From Plasmodium brasilianum (Eukaryota; Apicomplexa; Aconoidasida; Haemosporida; Plasmodiidae): a DNA stretch of 64,000 nt. Of the stretch, positions 12,343 to 25,759 are shown piece after piece. The notes below the pieces were generated by a model that searched no databases, was not told the DNA's origin, and saw only the letters and a list, made by a program, of their open reading frames with translations. The stretch is from positions 2,024,501 to 2,088,500 of the forward strand of contig NC_090120.1 in the NCBI RefSeq assembly GCF_023973825.1. Reading direction: 5' to 3'. Position 1 is the stretch's first letter, and each line of letters begins with the position of its first letter. Both the position numbers and the translations under genes were made by a program.

Positions 12343-15300
12343 ACGATAATATGTTATAAATATATATTCCACATTTTATTTTTTATTTTAGTTAATATTA
12401 AAAATTTAGGTACCTATTAAAATTATTAATTATATATATATAATATATATTCATAAAAAATATTTATAAATAAAAATTACTCTTTATAATAGAAACCGTT
12501 ATATTATTCATAGAAAATTTTTAAGAAAAAATAAAATAGATGTTTAAGGTTTCTATACATATTCATTTTTAATGGGTTATAATGTGTATTATTATAGTAA
12601 ATTTACGGTAAGATCTTTATTTCTGTATGTTTTTCTTCATAATTTTTGCATATATATGTACTAAAATTTTCATGATTAATATATGCGTACGCAAACTAAT
12701 ATATACTTTTTTAATTTCACTTATACTATCTATTTATATAAAAGGTTTTTAAATGTATTTTAGATCAATGTTAGAAATACCTTATGTAAATTTACACTTG
12801 GTAATAATGTAGTATTACATGTTCACTAGAATATTAGATGTTTTATTATCATGACTATTTATAAATTTACATAGATTTTTAAAATGGAGAATTTAAAAAA
12901 TAATTAAATTTTTTTGAGGAATTATTAACTAATAATATTCATTATTACTTAAATGAAAATTGTGTATATATATGTCATTATATAAAGTCATATTATTTTT
13001 TATATGTTCTGTGTTTCCACGATGGAAATATTGAATATGTAATTTATAAGTTTCGTCAAAATATTTTTATATATCTTAATAGCAATTTAATTAATATATT
13101 AATATCTATAATTGCAGTTATTATGCATGCATTTGTATCTAGTTTGAAAAGTATTAAAGTACTTTTTTTCTTATATAAAAATTCAATTAAAATAATGAAT
13201 AAATACAATGAACTGTTATTTATTATTAGATGTGCATTAAAATTATGGATAAAGATTCTAAATTAGTTTTAATAGCACTTCAATTTTCAATAGCGTTATA
13301 ATTTATAGTGTCTATAAAAACTTAATACTTCAAAAACTAAAAAATGGAAAGAATACATATAAATAAACTAAAAAGCGTAATAATAATAAAAGAAAAAAAA
13401 CGTATGAATTAGTATATCAATAAAAACTTAACAAGAATATATGTAATAAATAGATATATTTATCTTAAAGTATATTTTAGAAATGGAACAAAGTAATATA
13501 CATTGTATTTTAAAATGTAACTTGGAAAATATAATATACACAAATATTTTATATGGAAGGTTACTACTTGAGAATACTGAATAGTATATTAATACAGGTT
13601 GGTGATAAAAGATATCAAATGTATATCTTAACATTTATAGAAAGGAAATTATAGCTTATTAACAAATGTGTAAGTAAAATGATGTGTAAATTTTCCTCCA
13701 TAAAAATCTCTATATAGTCCATATGTTTATATATCTAATGTTAAATAATATATTAGACTAATTTCATGTATAAAGGTAAAGTTATTTTGTATATGAAATA
13801 TATTAACAGTGATTCAATAATATATACATTACAATAGATATAATTGAACGGTAAAAGATATCGAATTAATATACCTATGAAAGAATTATGTAATATAGAA
13901 TAATATAATTTTTGAATAATATATTAATAAAGAATATTTTATAAAAGAATAGTAATGTTATAATTATAAGATATAAATTATAAGAATATAATTAAAATAT
14001 TCCAATTTTATTAGTATTTTTGCTTTATGTTTCTTAATTTCACGCAAACATGTATAAAAAAGGTGTATTATTAATTTCTTCTTTATGTAGTGAATCAATT
14101 AAAAAAATTTATAAACAACATGGGGGTACATATATCTGAATATTAAATCATTATGCATAGAGTAGGAGTATATGTGTATATAAATGTACAATTAATATAT
14201 TAATTACTTTATATAATTTGTGCATGCATGAATTATTTTATTAATTTTTAATAGTGTAATAAATATATATAATATACCAAAACAGGAATATTGCAGTACT
14301 ACTAAAAAATAAATCAATTAGAAAATGAAACTTTTGTAGAACATTTTTAATTGATTTTTATTATTTTTTTAAAAAAATATTGCTGTGAAAAATTTATTGC
14401 TAATATTGTTATGAACTTAATCGTGTACAAAATTAAAAAAATATTATAATAGTAAAAAAGAGTATTAATAAAACATGAACACTTATCATTATATTACGTT
14501 TAAATAATAATAAATTAAATATTAGTGCGCATATATATTAGCACAAATTCTCTTATGATGAAGGCGCATAACAAGGAAAATATTAAATACATCATAAAAA
14601 AAAAAAATGGTTAATAAATTCTTCCTTCATTATATAAAAACATAAAAGATTCAGGTAAAAATTAAAAAAATACGATTATGATAAAATTAAATAATAGAAT
14701 TTTTAAGGAATATTGAATAAAATTTTTTTTCTATGAGACTACAATTCTATTTATAGTTGGAATAAAGATATAATTATTCTAAATCCTGTGCTATTATTTT
14801 TTTAATTTAAAAATTCCTTTTAAAATTAATAATATTCTATTATTTTTTAATAAATTATGTTCTTTTAGAAAAAATTATTATAATATTTTTTTATATGTTC
14901 AAAATAATTTATTGTTCATATAATAATTAACTGATGGTTATTATGTCATAAATGATAAATTAAAAAAGTATTATAATATATAAAACATTTGCTGCTAAAT
15001 ATATATTTTATATAATAAAAATCATTATTCAATTATATTAGGTTTTTGTTGTAGTTTTTTTTTTTTTAAATATTTGATATATATATTATATGATTATAAA
15101 ACTATAAAGAAAATTATAAATTCCTTCTAAAATGTACGTAAGAAACATTAATGAAAGAAAGAATGAATCATTTGATAAATAATTATTATAATTTTATTAT
15201 ATTAATTAATTAAAAATGTTGTACGTAACATTTATTTTTAAATGTATTTCAGTTGAAATATTCTTGATATTATTACTATTGAATCGAATCTGTATTTAAT

Positions 15301-16156
15301 AAATTAAATTTTAATTTTAATATTTTTTTTTTGTATGCATAAATATAAATACTAATTTACTTATATGAATAAGTAGTGAATCTACAAATCCATTAATTTA
15401 TTGTTGTTACGTAATAATAATAAGTATCCAAAATATACTTAATTTATGATATTATTAATTTATTGATACAGAAATAAAGTATTAATGTTGTTCGTATATT
15501 TAAAAATATAAAAAGTTTAGAAAAATATATAATAAAATAAAAACTTTATTTCTAAGAATATGCGTAATTTACCAATATAATCATTCTCTTTTATTATGGT
15601 ATATAGTATAATTTGTATGTGGGAATCTTATTTTTTTAAATATAAGCTTTTTCATTTATTTTTATAGTTAATAGTATTAATTTTTAAGTTCAAAATATAA
15701 CTAAATGCAATTTACATATATTATAATTACGGATGTAAAAAAAAACATTAATATTAATAATGAATGTCTTAATACATAGTAATATATATATCTATATTTT
15801 ATAGTTTTTATATTTTTAATAAATCCTATATTTGAAATTATTGTACTATAATTTTTTTTATTTTCAGAAAGGTTAATAAAATATTATTTAGTTACTGTAT
15901 TATTAAAATGAACTCATATAATTTAAATATTTATGTATGAATTCGAATTATGTTATTTTAGTTAATGTTCGTATTTTTAAAAAATAATAGTAATATAAAA
16001 ATTTTATAATAAATATTTAATGTTATCTTTCATGGTTTACATTGTATAATGCAATATAGTTATATATATATATATATGTATATGGTATTATTTTTTTTTT
16101 TTTTTGAAATAATTAAAAGTAATAACAGAAAATTTTTTTTATTAAATTTAGTGACC

Positions 16157-16182
16157 TTTATCTTTGGAAGAATATTATATTA
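16157..16182 (+). promoter_or_regulatory. Recurrent motif upstream of fam start (copy 2)
   Basis: CTTTATCTTTGGAAGAATAT followed by TATATTA lies about 65 bp before the ATG. It is comparable with TTATCATTAGAAGTACATT before the 46.1 kb locus and TATCATTGAATGCATTATAT before the 24.2 kb gene. Confidence 0.3.
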
Positions 16183-16232
16183 TGGTTAGATATTTTCTTA
16201 CTGAATATACTATGATATTAGGAAAATAAATT

Positions 16233-17130
16233 ATGGATCAAAAAATTAAATTATTTTTAATTATTAAAATTGTTACTTTTATATTTTTATTGCGGATATG
16301 CCTTTTTACTAATGATGCGGTATGAAAATTTTATTTAATTATATGTTTATAGTTCTTTTTTTTTTTTTTTTATTTATTAATATTTTTTTTTTACATTAAA
16401 TTATTTATACATTTAAATAACACATTTATGTTTTATTTAGAGCACATTAAAAAAATTATTGAATGAGAAATACATTGTTGATAACAAATTATTTGGAAGA
16501 ACATACCGATTATTAGGAAAACATAAACTGGAAAAACGTTCAAATGTTGTATGTATAAAAGAAGGGCTACCAAATAATTGTGTGTTCGAGAAAAAAATTA
16601 TATCTCATCATGATGATGAGACTATAAGTAAAAGGAAACAATCAAATAAAAATTCAGTAGATAAATCGCAACTCTATACAGAAGTTATAGATTATGATAG
16701 TGGAATGTTTGATGGGAAGCATTATCATTATGAAAAAAAATGGATTAACAAAAAGGAATATGATAATATCGTTAAAAGAAAAAGGAGAATTAATTTTATT
16801 ACTTTAAGTAAAATGAAATATAATGGATATGGACTAGTGATTGCCTTATTTTTTTTTTTATTCTTATTAGGAATTGGATTACCCATAATAGAATTTTCAG
16901 GGGTTATGACAAGTATTGGAAACAAATTGGTAGGTCAGGCATGGTGGTCATCTATGAAAAACTTTGGATATAAATTGGTATCATTACTTCCAGAATTTAT
17001 ATTAGATAATATTTTTATAATATCATATGTGGTGTCTATCATTATGTTAGCTATCGTATTTGTGATACTGGTCCCTAGGATCTTAAGAAATAATGAAAAA
17101 TATAAAAAAATTAAGTTGATGAGAGAATAA
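16233..17130 (+). CDS. fam-m exported membrane protein, intact
   Basis: Exon 1 is 16233-16319 (MDQKIKLFLIIKIVTFIFLL.., signal peptide), with a GTATGA donor and a TTTATTTAG acceptor. Exon 2 is 16441-17130, for a total of 258 residues. The PEXEL-like RTYRLLGK lies at residues 49-56, followed by a lysine/asparagine-rich linker. The fam-m signature TEVIDYDSGMFDGKHYHYEK then KWINKKEYDNIVKRKRR precedes membrane segment 1 (about 157-180, GLVIALFFFLFLLGIGLP). Membrane segment 2 is at about 220-242, and the tail PRILRNNEKYKKIKLMRE is basic and strongly conserved among copies. The family is thought to be exported to the infected red cell; structure modelling in the literature, as I recall, likened fam-l/fam-m folds to RH5, which I cannot test here. 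Exon 2 begins in phase 0 with AGC ACA (ST), as in most copies. Confidence 0.93.
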
Positions 17131-17307
17131 AAAGTTAATAAAAAATTTGCATAATTTGTAAGGAATTTATTAATGTAAAATCATAACTTTAATATTGTTA
17201 GCGATAATTTATTAATAATTATTACTATAATTACACTAATTTTATACATACTCATTTGTATATTTGTTCATTTTTATACGAGACAACAAAAAACTGTTAT
17301 GTTATTT

Positions 17308-17362
17308 TTTTTTTTTAATTTTAATGTTTTAATATTTTCGAATTTGCACTTTTGAAGTATTA
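17308..17362 (+). promoter_or_regulatory. Recurrent 3'-flank element, proximal
   Basis: A poly-T run, then TTTTAATGTTTTAATATTTT and CGAATTTGCA, matches the 160-230 bp downstream element of the other fam loci. Confidence 0.3.
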
Positions 17363-17651
17363 TTTAAGCTTAATCAAATATATTTGAAATAACGTATATT
17401 TGTACTTTTATAGATTTCTATGAATAATAAAATTGCACATTAAAGAATATATATGATAATAAAATTCACATAGTTTTACTGATGTGTAGTCATTTTCATT
17501 TGAATTTAAAAGTGCATGTTTCAGCGTTTTATATTTTTTTAGTTTAAAATTATTATTTGATGAAAATTTTAATAAGACCATTATTAGTTTTAATTTTAAA
17601 ATAAATGTATCTTTTTTAATGTATGAAAAAACTAAAAGGATGTGTTTTGTC

Positions 17652-17698
17652 GGATATATCTATATCTGTCTATCTATCTACTTATCTATCTATCTATA
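17652..17698. repeat. TATC-type microsatellite
   Basis: Imperfect tandem repeat of the unit TATC/CTAT over about 45 bp ('tatctatatctgtctatc' and onward). Confidence 0.8.
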
Positions 17699-18004
17699 AC
17701 TATATATATGTGAATATTTTATTACGCAAAAGGAAACTTCACATATATTATACAAAATAAATTTTAGAAAAATTATGTTATAGTATATATTTATTCTAAA
17801 AATTTCATCAGCGGATGTTTAGTTTATTTAAATGGTGTAAAACGGAATGTATTATTGTATATTATAGTAACAGCTCTATTATATATTAATTATTCATAAT
17901 TATTGTGTAACTTAAATTTTTCGAGTATTCATAATTAAATGAATAGTTAAAATCTTTTATTATTTCATTGTTGTGTCTAGTTGTATAGATAATTAAATTT
18001 TTTA

Positions 18005-18024
18005 AAATTACTTAAATATATATT
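18005..18024 (+). promoter_or_regulatory. Recurrent distal 3' element (875 bp after stop)
   Basis: AAATTACTTAAATATATATT has one mismatch to the copies at 7625 and 25915. Confidence 0.4.
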
Positions 18025-21000
18025 ATATTGATAATTTATAAATAAATATGCTATATTTTGTATATGTATCCCATGTAGATGAATGATTAAAGTAATGAAT
18101 TAGTTTAAAACAGTTACTCACATATAACATATTGAAATACTTTTTTTTTTTATTTTTGATTTTTACGTAGTAGTAATTTAAAAAAATATTTCTTCGGTTT
18201 GTAGGAATTAAAATTTTAATTAATACAATTCAAATAAGCGAGTACACTACTGCAATCATGTAATCATCTGAAAATAAATAATTATATATTTGTATTATTT
18301 TTTATAGTTTTGCTTATACATATAATAATTAAAGTATTAGTGTTATTTTTAAATTCATAAATATATAGAGTATATATTGATAATTAATAATACATTTATA
18401 TATATAACTATTTTTTAAATAAATTAAAAGTTAAGAAAAAAAAAATTTATTATTTGTAGATAATTCCTGAATACAGATTTAATGTTTAGAGTTATGGTTA
18501 AATTCACTTCTAAAAATAGTTATGGCACTTTAGCATAATTGTAATTTTTAGTATGTATTACATGTGGGAGAACGTTAATTATGGTTATACTGAAGAATAT
18601 CAATTAATGAATAAGTGGTTACTTTTGTAATTATAATTATTAAGTTGTTAATTTGATTATATTTTATGAGAATTACTTTAATATGTATAATAAAGTAATA
18701 TTATTAGAAAAAAGTATATTTATTTATATTTTTGACAGAATAGCAGAGATAGATTTTTGAAACAAGATTATATTGATATTAATATATTTTATAAATTTAC
18801 TCTTTTTTTTTTTTTTTTTTCTTTTAATTATTTTTCAGAAGAGTAATTTGATTATACACACTGGTATAAATTTAACATTCATTCTATAAAAATATTAACA
18901 TTAATGTATAATATAATTATAATTATATCCTGTAACTATGTGCGAAAAAGCGTAAGGAATAGTAATATAGGAATGCAAATATATCCTCTTTCGCACGATT
19001 GTATAATAAATAATATATTTTATTTATTTTACATTTGTTGCATAATAGTTATAAAATAATATATAATTTGAGGTAATATTTATTTATAAATCACTAATAA
19101 ACAAATAGTAGTTTTGTCCTCCGTAATATTTTTATGAAAAAAAATTGTTATTCTAATAATTTTCTAAAGTTATACAATATATTTTTTCCGATACTATGAA
19201 AATTTATATTATATGTTATTATAATTTAAATATTTTTTAAAATTATAATAATTACTAAAGATATTTTTTTACAAAATTTACGTTTACTTTTATATTTTTT
19301 TTTATTAATTATGTTTCTATCGAAAATGTAAGTTTATTTTTATATTTAGAGAAAAAAAAAAATAAAGGGATATAACTGATTCCTTAATTTTAAATAATTT
19401 ACTTTTGGATTTGATAAATAAAATATATTTATTTAAAATATATAATAATTATAATGTTCTATTTATAATTTGAAACAGTGTCAAAAAATCCTTAATTTGG
19501 AGCTTGTTTATTAATAATACAAACATAATATGGGTGAATTCATTTCAGGAATGCAACTTATAAAGTAATAATATATGTATACTCTATGTATCCTTTGTAT
19601 ATTTGACATGTTAGATTATAACTTGTTTAAAAAATAATTTATCCTCTTTTTTTTTTTTTTTACATCATGTTAGTGCTATAATAATTAATATAATATTTTA
19701 CATTTTTAATTATAAAATGAGATCTAAAAAGTATAAAAGTAAAATAAATTATGTTAATTGATAGGAAAAAGGAAAAAATTAATAGCAACGTGCATAATGT
19801 GTTAGTGTACCTATTTGCTTCGCATGTTATATTTTTTGTCATAAATATAAAATAAAAATATTAAAAATATTATTATTTATATTTGATTTTGGAAACATAT
19901 TAAAACTTAAAGTCTAATATTTTTCTATTAATTAATTAATATATATATATATGTATTTTTGTTAATATTAAATATTATAATATTTTAAGTAATTATATTC
20001 TTTTCTGTAAACAATAGGCATATGTTTATAAGAGAATTTTAGTTTTTGGTTCAATATATTGGTATGAAATTGTTAGATATACTAGTATAATTTTAATTTT
20101 TTTGTAATTATGTACATAGGATATTATTAATAGTAAGAAATAAAATATGTGAGACACACTGGATGATAACTACTTTCATGATATTATTAGTGAAGTCACT
20201 TAATTTTAGATTTATTTTAATTTTATAATTATTATTTAAATGTATATTATAATATGAACTGGTAACGAAAAAGATATGCATTATTATTCATGCAAGAATT
20301 TAATAAACACATTATTGAATCTAGATTATTATAATATTAACACATTTTATACGTGTATTACATTTCTTTTTTTTTTATTACATTTATTCTATATATATAC
20401 ATTTAATGAAAAAAAAAGGTAATTTTTGACTTTAAAAACATGTTATTAGGAAACTACTATATATATTAAACTTAATTAAAAATAATAATTTTCAAAAATT
20501 TACACAAAAGTTAAAAAAAGTTATTATTTCCCCTTAAAATGTATACATTTTCATAAATTATATAGTTTATAATAAATTTTATTTTTTAAATATATTGTAG
20601 ACTATAAAGGAAAGAATGTGTTATTAGCAGAACACGGAAGTTTTCACAAAATATATATTTTTGGAATTTATGAGTTCTTTTGTTTCATTCATTTAATAAC
20701 TAATATTTTTTTATTAATAATATATGCATTTTCCAAAATATAATATTTATAAAATTAGAATATTTAGTAGAAAAATTTAAAAATAGTAATTATTCTAGAA
20801 ATACCTAGAACAATAACATATACCTATATTTTATACATTTTATATTGTAAAATAAATCCAATATTTCCTAATATATAAAAATTATAAAAAAATATTGTTT
20901 AATCTATCCATTACGTAATTAAATTGTACGTTGTGAATATATATGAATACATTTAAATTGAGTAATTTTTCATAAAGTTAATTTTTTATAAATAATAACA

Positions 21001-21190
21001 ATTAAGAAATTTTTATGTATCCTTTTTTAGGTATTTTTTTTTTTTAAAGTAGTAAAATATTTTATATGTGCTAATACTTTAAAAAAATATATTAAAAAAA
21101 ATAAAAGAAGTATTTTTTTATTGTTGAAATTGTATAACGTGATGTTAATTTTTTCTTTATATTATATATTATAATATTAGAAACTATAGC

Positions 21191-22168
21191 ATGGAACAAA
21201 ATATTAGGTTTATCTTTTTCATCAAAATTTTGCTGTTTGTACTTTTAATTTGGATTTGTCATTTATACAGTGACATGGTATGATAAAATATTTTGAGGGG
21301 AATTTGTATTATTCATATTTTTATTGTTTATTTTTATTAATTATTTTTTTGGGAATTGGAATATTTAACCATTTATTTATGAAATATATACATTTTCTTT
21401 TTTTAGAGCAGGTTTGATAAATATTTGGATAAGAGGTATAGTTTTTGTAAAAAATTAAATAAGCGAATTTATCTATTGTTAGGAAAATGTGAAAATGGTA
21501 TTTTTTCAAATGTTGAAGATTTAGAATTAAAGATACCATATAATACAAGAAAAAAAAACAGAAAATTACTTACAGTTAATGATGAAAAATGGGACAAAGA
21601 AAAAAAAGAAAAATTATATAGAAGCTCATTATATAAGGAAAAATTAATTAAGAGACTTATGAAAAATAAATGTACCATGTTACATAAATCATATAATCAT
21701 TATGAGAAAAAAATAATGAATGGACTTAATGATAAAGTTTTTTTTAAAAAAATGATATTAATTAATGATAAGGTTTACAAAAAATTAAAACGTAAAAAAT
21801 ATGGATTACGACTTTGCTTACTTTTATTATTGTTCATATTTGTATTAATTTTACCTATATTGGATTTATCGTTAAGTAATTCTGAAAATTCATTGTATTT
21901 ATTGACATTACTATGTCAGTTATTTGGATATAGTTTAACATCTGATACACAGCCTCAGTTAGATGGAGGTGCTTCAGCTGCGCCAAACTCTCAATTAAGT
22001 TCTTTTTGTTCAAATGATCCAAATATATCATTAAAGGTATCTAGTATTCTAGTATATTGTATACCTATTTTAATAATGGGTATTATGCTTATAATGGGAA
22101 TTTTTTATTATTTTAAATATGTTATAAAATATAAAAAGATTAAGTCAATGGAATTGTTCAATGAATAG
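21191..22168 (+). CDS. fam-l exported membrane protein, intact frame
   Basis: Exon 1 is 21191-21277 (MEQNIRFIFFIKILLFVLLI.., signal peptide ending SDM), with a GTATGA donor. Exon 2 is 21407-22168 after a TTTTTTAG acceptor. The total is 282 residues. The PEXEL position reads KRIYLLLGK, so the usual R of R-x-L is replaced by L, and export may be altered or use the upstream R. The fam-l block HYEKKIMNGLNDKVFFKK, then NDKVYKKLKRKKYGLRL, precedes membrane segment 1 (about 165-187). The loop between the segments is rich in S, A, Q and N (DTQPQLDGGASAAPNSQLSS) and ends with a cysteine. Segment 2 is at about 243-268, with a basic tail (KYKKIKSMELFNE). It is a diverged fam-l member; its closest relative in the window is the broken copy at 63.4 kb. 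Confidence 0.9.
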
Positions 22169-24149
22169 TGAGGAATATGCTTATTTCTGTAAGGAGGCCT
22201 TTAGCGTTATATAGTGAATGTAATAACATTAATGATATATTAAATATAAGAGTAATTGCTTAGATTTTTTGGATTACTTCACATATTCGTGGCAATATTT
22301 ATATGTAAATATAAAATATATATGTTTTTATTTTTTTTGTGAATTTGAATGTTTGAAAATTTTTTATATGTAATTTAATGTGTTCCTTAAACTGTATGAA
22401 TTAATATTTCGCATATATATATTTTTATATATATGAATATTTTAATGAGAAATATATACTTGTTCTTTAAAATTATTGTATAAAAGAACAATTAATATTA
22501 TTTTATTGAATTCACTTGTTAATTTACATTTTAACTATAAATAATTCTACATTATATTTTTTATCATTTTCTAGTATAAAATTTTTATTTTTTCAGATTT
22601 TTAATAAAAAGAATTATTTTCTTAAGATTAATAATTAGAGTTCCTTGGTATTTACATAATGAAACAAAGTGATTATATTATTATACTGATATTATTTTTT
22701 TTTTTTTTGAAATTGAAAATAGTATTTTAAATGTTTATTTTCCTTTATTGTTAATATCGTAATTTATTTGCTGGAAAAATAATATTTTCTTGAAAGAAAA
22801 ATAAAATATAATTTAGGATTTTTACAGTAATTTTTTTGCTAATATAATAATTTTATAATTGTTATTATATGGTTTACGCTACATATGTAGCAGAAATAAT
22901 TGAACGGAAAATTTTTGTTAATATAAGTATTATAAAAAAAAAATGTTTTGTTTATTCATATTTATTACATAATCTGTATCAGCAAAATTATTTTTCTGAA
23001 AATATATGTTTATAAATGACAAAAGAAGAACTAATATGTTAGCTCTAAAAATGTCATTTGAAAAATTACTAAATAATGTACTTCGGTAAATCATATAGTT
23101 ACACTTTCTATTTCTAATTTACATATAATAATCTGTATATTGATCTCATAGCTAAATTTATATTATTTTGAATATTTTTAAATTATGATAATTGTATGAA
23201 TCATTCATATACTAATTTTATTGTGTCTTTATTTATTATTTTTCAAATATATTAACATTTTTTAAAATGTATAAATATGGGTAAAAAATAAAAACATTAA
23301 AGTTATTATTTTAAAAAATTCCCATTTAGAAATAACGGTACAAGTTAAATTCAATTAAGAATTCAATTTTTAAAAAATATAACGTATAAATATAAAATAA
23401 TAATTTATTTACTTTTTATGTATATATATTTTTTCATAGATTGAATATCACATTATATATTGAACTTTCTAAATGTATTGTAAAGTATAAACTAATGTAC
23501 CTGTTTATGTGGTAACTATAAAATGTGTTATATTTTATAAAACTAAAAGAATTTTACATTTATTAACTAATTCATTAATTATTGTATTTATTGTATACTC
23601 ATAGTAATTAGTATTTTAAAAAAAATAACACGTTTTTTCAATGTGTAATATCATAGAAATTATAATTAAAAATAGGAAAACGTCAATATAAGTAGAAATG
23701 ATTATCCTATTATATAAAGTATTGCAATAGATCTATATTCTATATGTTTTATGTAGTAAAATAAATGAATATTTATAAATATTAATATATCATATATTTT
23801 GTTTTTACATTAATAATTTCCTATGAAGAAAACTTGTAATTAATCGACTATGTTAAAAAATTTACATATGCATTTTGAATATTTATGAGTGAATTAAAAT
23901 TATAGTATTTTATTTAAAGTTATTTTTTTATTCATAACGTTAATACTAAAAATTTATAATATATTTCTAAAGGTATTTTATTTTGGTCCGCATTGTAAAA
24001 TACATTTTCGATATATTATATGATTATCTTTCTTTAGAGAAATAATAAAAAAAAATTGAAAAAATATATATAGTACGATTTATCATTGAATGCATTATAT
24101 GTTATTATAAATATAATACTTTTTGAATATATTATAATTTTAGAAATAT
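22169..24149. other. Intergenic spacer, no gene seen
   Basis: The first 90 bp carry the fam-type 3' flank ('aggaatatgc..'). The proximal 3' element lies near 22330-22385. A possible weak distal element ('gaattcaatttttaaaaaat') is at about 23360, farther than in the other loci. The last few hundred bases are the 5' flank of the next gene. Confidence 0.5.
24081..24100 (+). promoter_or_regulatory. Recurrent motif upstream of fam start (copy 3)
   Basis: TATCATTGAATGCATTATAT lies about 53-72 bp before the ATG. It matches the motif before the loci at 5.9, 16.2 and 46.1 kb. Confidence 0.3.
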
Positions 24150-25108
24150 ATGATGGAACAAAAAAATATGCTGTTATTTATTAATATTTCAACGTTTATA
24201 CTTTTACCTTGGATATGTAAGTTTTACAATGACCTGGTATGATTATATTATTCAAATATATTTGTATTATTTATGATGTCATTGTTAATTTTTATTAATG
24301 CTTTTTTTAAGATGAGAATATTTTTACATTTAAATAATATATTTTTATATTTTTAATTTTTTTTTAGAAACCTTTAAATAAAAATTTGTATGAAAAATGC
24401 AATCTTTGTAGAAAAATAAATACAAGAAATTATCGATTATTAGCAAAATATAAGCAGGATAGTGATTCATGTATTGAGAATTTTAAGAGAGAAATTCAGC
24501 ATAATAAAGTGAAACAAAATAAATGTTTATCTAATAATAAAAAAGGATCAAATAGAAGCCTAAGACAATTATGTAAAAGTTCATTATATATTCAGGAATA
24601 CGATAAAAATGTTAAGAAAAATAAATGTGCTATACCTAAAACAAAAAAGTATTCCAATTTCGAAGAAAAAATATTTAAAGAACTTGATTATAAAGATTAC
24701 CTTATAAAAATCAATATAATTGAAGATAAGGAATATAAAAAAATATCACGTAAAAAACTCAGAATACGAACTGCTTTAATTTTGTTATTTTTCCTGGTAT
24801 TAATAGTACCCATATTAGATCTTTCATTAGAGAAATTTACAAAGGGTGGGTTGTTGGGATTATTAGGCTTGTTATACCCAAGTTCATCTGAAGGACAGAC
24901 ATTGGGGACAAATGTACAGGGGCATTTGTTTACTTTATTAAGCGCTACTGGAATGGAAAAAATAAAAGTAATATTTGCATCACCTATTTTGCTTTATTGC
25001 GTACCTTTCCTCATATTTGTTGTGATATTTATATTAGGAATGATTTACTACTATAAAAAAGTTATAAAATATGAAAATATGAAGTTCAGAAAAAGACTAA
25101 ATAGGTAA
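24150..25108 (+). CDS. fam-l exported membrane protein, intact
   Basis: Two in-frame ATGs lie at 24150 and 24153; the second matches the family start MEQK. Exon 1 ends at 24236 (..STFILLPWICKFYNDL), with a GTATGA donor. Exon 2 is 24368-25108 after a TTTTTTAG acceptor. The total is 274 residues from the second ATG. PEXEL-like RNYRLLAKYKQDS follows a CNLCRK pair of cysteines. The fam-l block FEEKIFKELDYKDYLIKI, then EDKEYKKISRKKLRIR, precedes membrane segment 1 (about 164-182, ALILLFFLVLIVPILDL). A glycine/leucine-rich loop and membrane segment 2 (about 235-257) follow, then the tail KKVIKYENMKFRKRLNR. No break was seen. Predicted to be exported to the host cell; function unknown. Confidence 0.93.
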
Positions 25109-25759
25109 TATGCATTTTTCTATAAAGATGAATTTAACAGATAGCTATATCTTTAGTGATATACTTAACGACGATAACAATAACTATATAAATTTTGTAA
25201 ATACACCTGAATATATCTTTATTTTCACTGTGAAATAGTAAAAATGTGTGTTCTTAGTTTTGTTAATTTTAATTTTGGACTTTTTGAATAATTTTCAATT
25301 TATTTTTTAAGGAATGATCTTAGCTTAACAAAATACTTTTTCTGAATAGATAAATCTTCGCGTTAAAATATATTTCATGAATAATATATACATAAGCGTT
25401 CAAATTAATATAGAACGCAATAATTAACATAATTTTAGTGAAATGTGTCACTTTCTATTTTATTAAGCGTTTTTTTTCGTTTTTTTTTATTCGATTAAGT
25501 CTAAAGTGTTTATTTGTTTAGGTTATTTAAGAAAATGTATTATTATTGTTATGATAAAAATAAATGTGTCTTTTTCTATATACAGAACATGCATATGTAT
25601 AAATTTTTTTTTATTGGTAATAATATATATTTTTTTACACCAAAAAAAAAATCGTTAATATTTATACTATATGTTTTATGAGAAATATTTTATAAAAGGT
25701 AATAGTTATAAAAACCTTTTTAACAGACTTAATTTTTTACATAGTCTAAATGTGATATT
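25109..25759. other. 3' flank of fam-l gene
   Basis: Noncoding; it contains the proximal 3' element near 25246-25312 ('ttttgttaattttaattttg' then 'aataattttcaattta'). Confidence 0.45.

Larger units (their letters stand above)
11560..16232. other. Intergenic spacer, no gene seen
   Basis: No convincing coding sequence. A 34-codon frame at 13483 starts with MEQ but lacks a signal peptide and a donor site, and a 68-codon minus-strand frame nearby has no support. The distal 3' element occurs at 12323. The last 500 bp (about 15.7-16.2 kb) are the 5' flank of the next fam gene. Poly-A/T runs are frequent. Confidence 0.5.
17600..21190. repeat. Paralogous flank block, copy A
   Basis: This block is collinear with about 57.6-63.35 kb. 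Shared landmarks include 'aattaaatt.t..aaaattac.taaat' (about 17990 and 57760), 'atatttttgacagaat' (about 18725 and 58482), the region around 19990-20130 versus 62180-62300, and 'ataattattatttaaat' to 'ataatattaacacattttatac' (about 20225-20355 and 62400-62525). It then runs directly into the fam-l genes at 21.2 and 63.4 kb. No gene is seen inside this copy; a 60-codon minus-strand frame at 19660-19842 is unsupported. Confidence 0.65.

Noticed and set aside
13483..13587. Short frame beginning MEQSN, resembling the fam start
   Set aside because: It has no hydrophobic leader, no GTATG-type donor and no second exon downstream.
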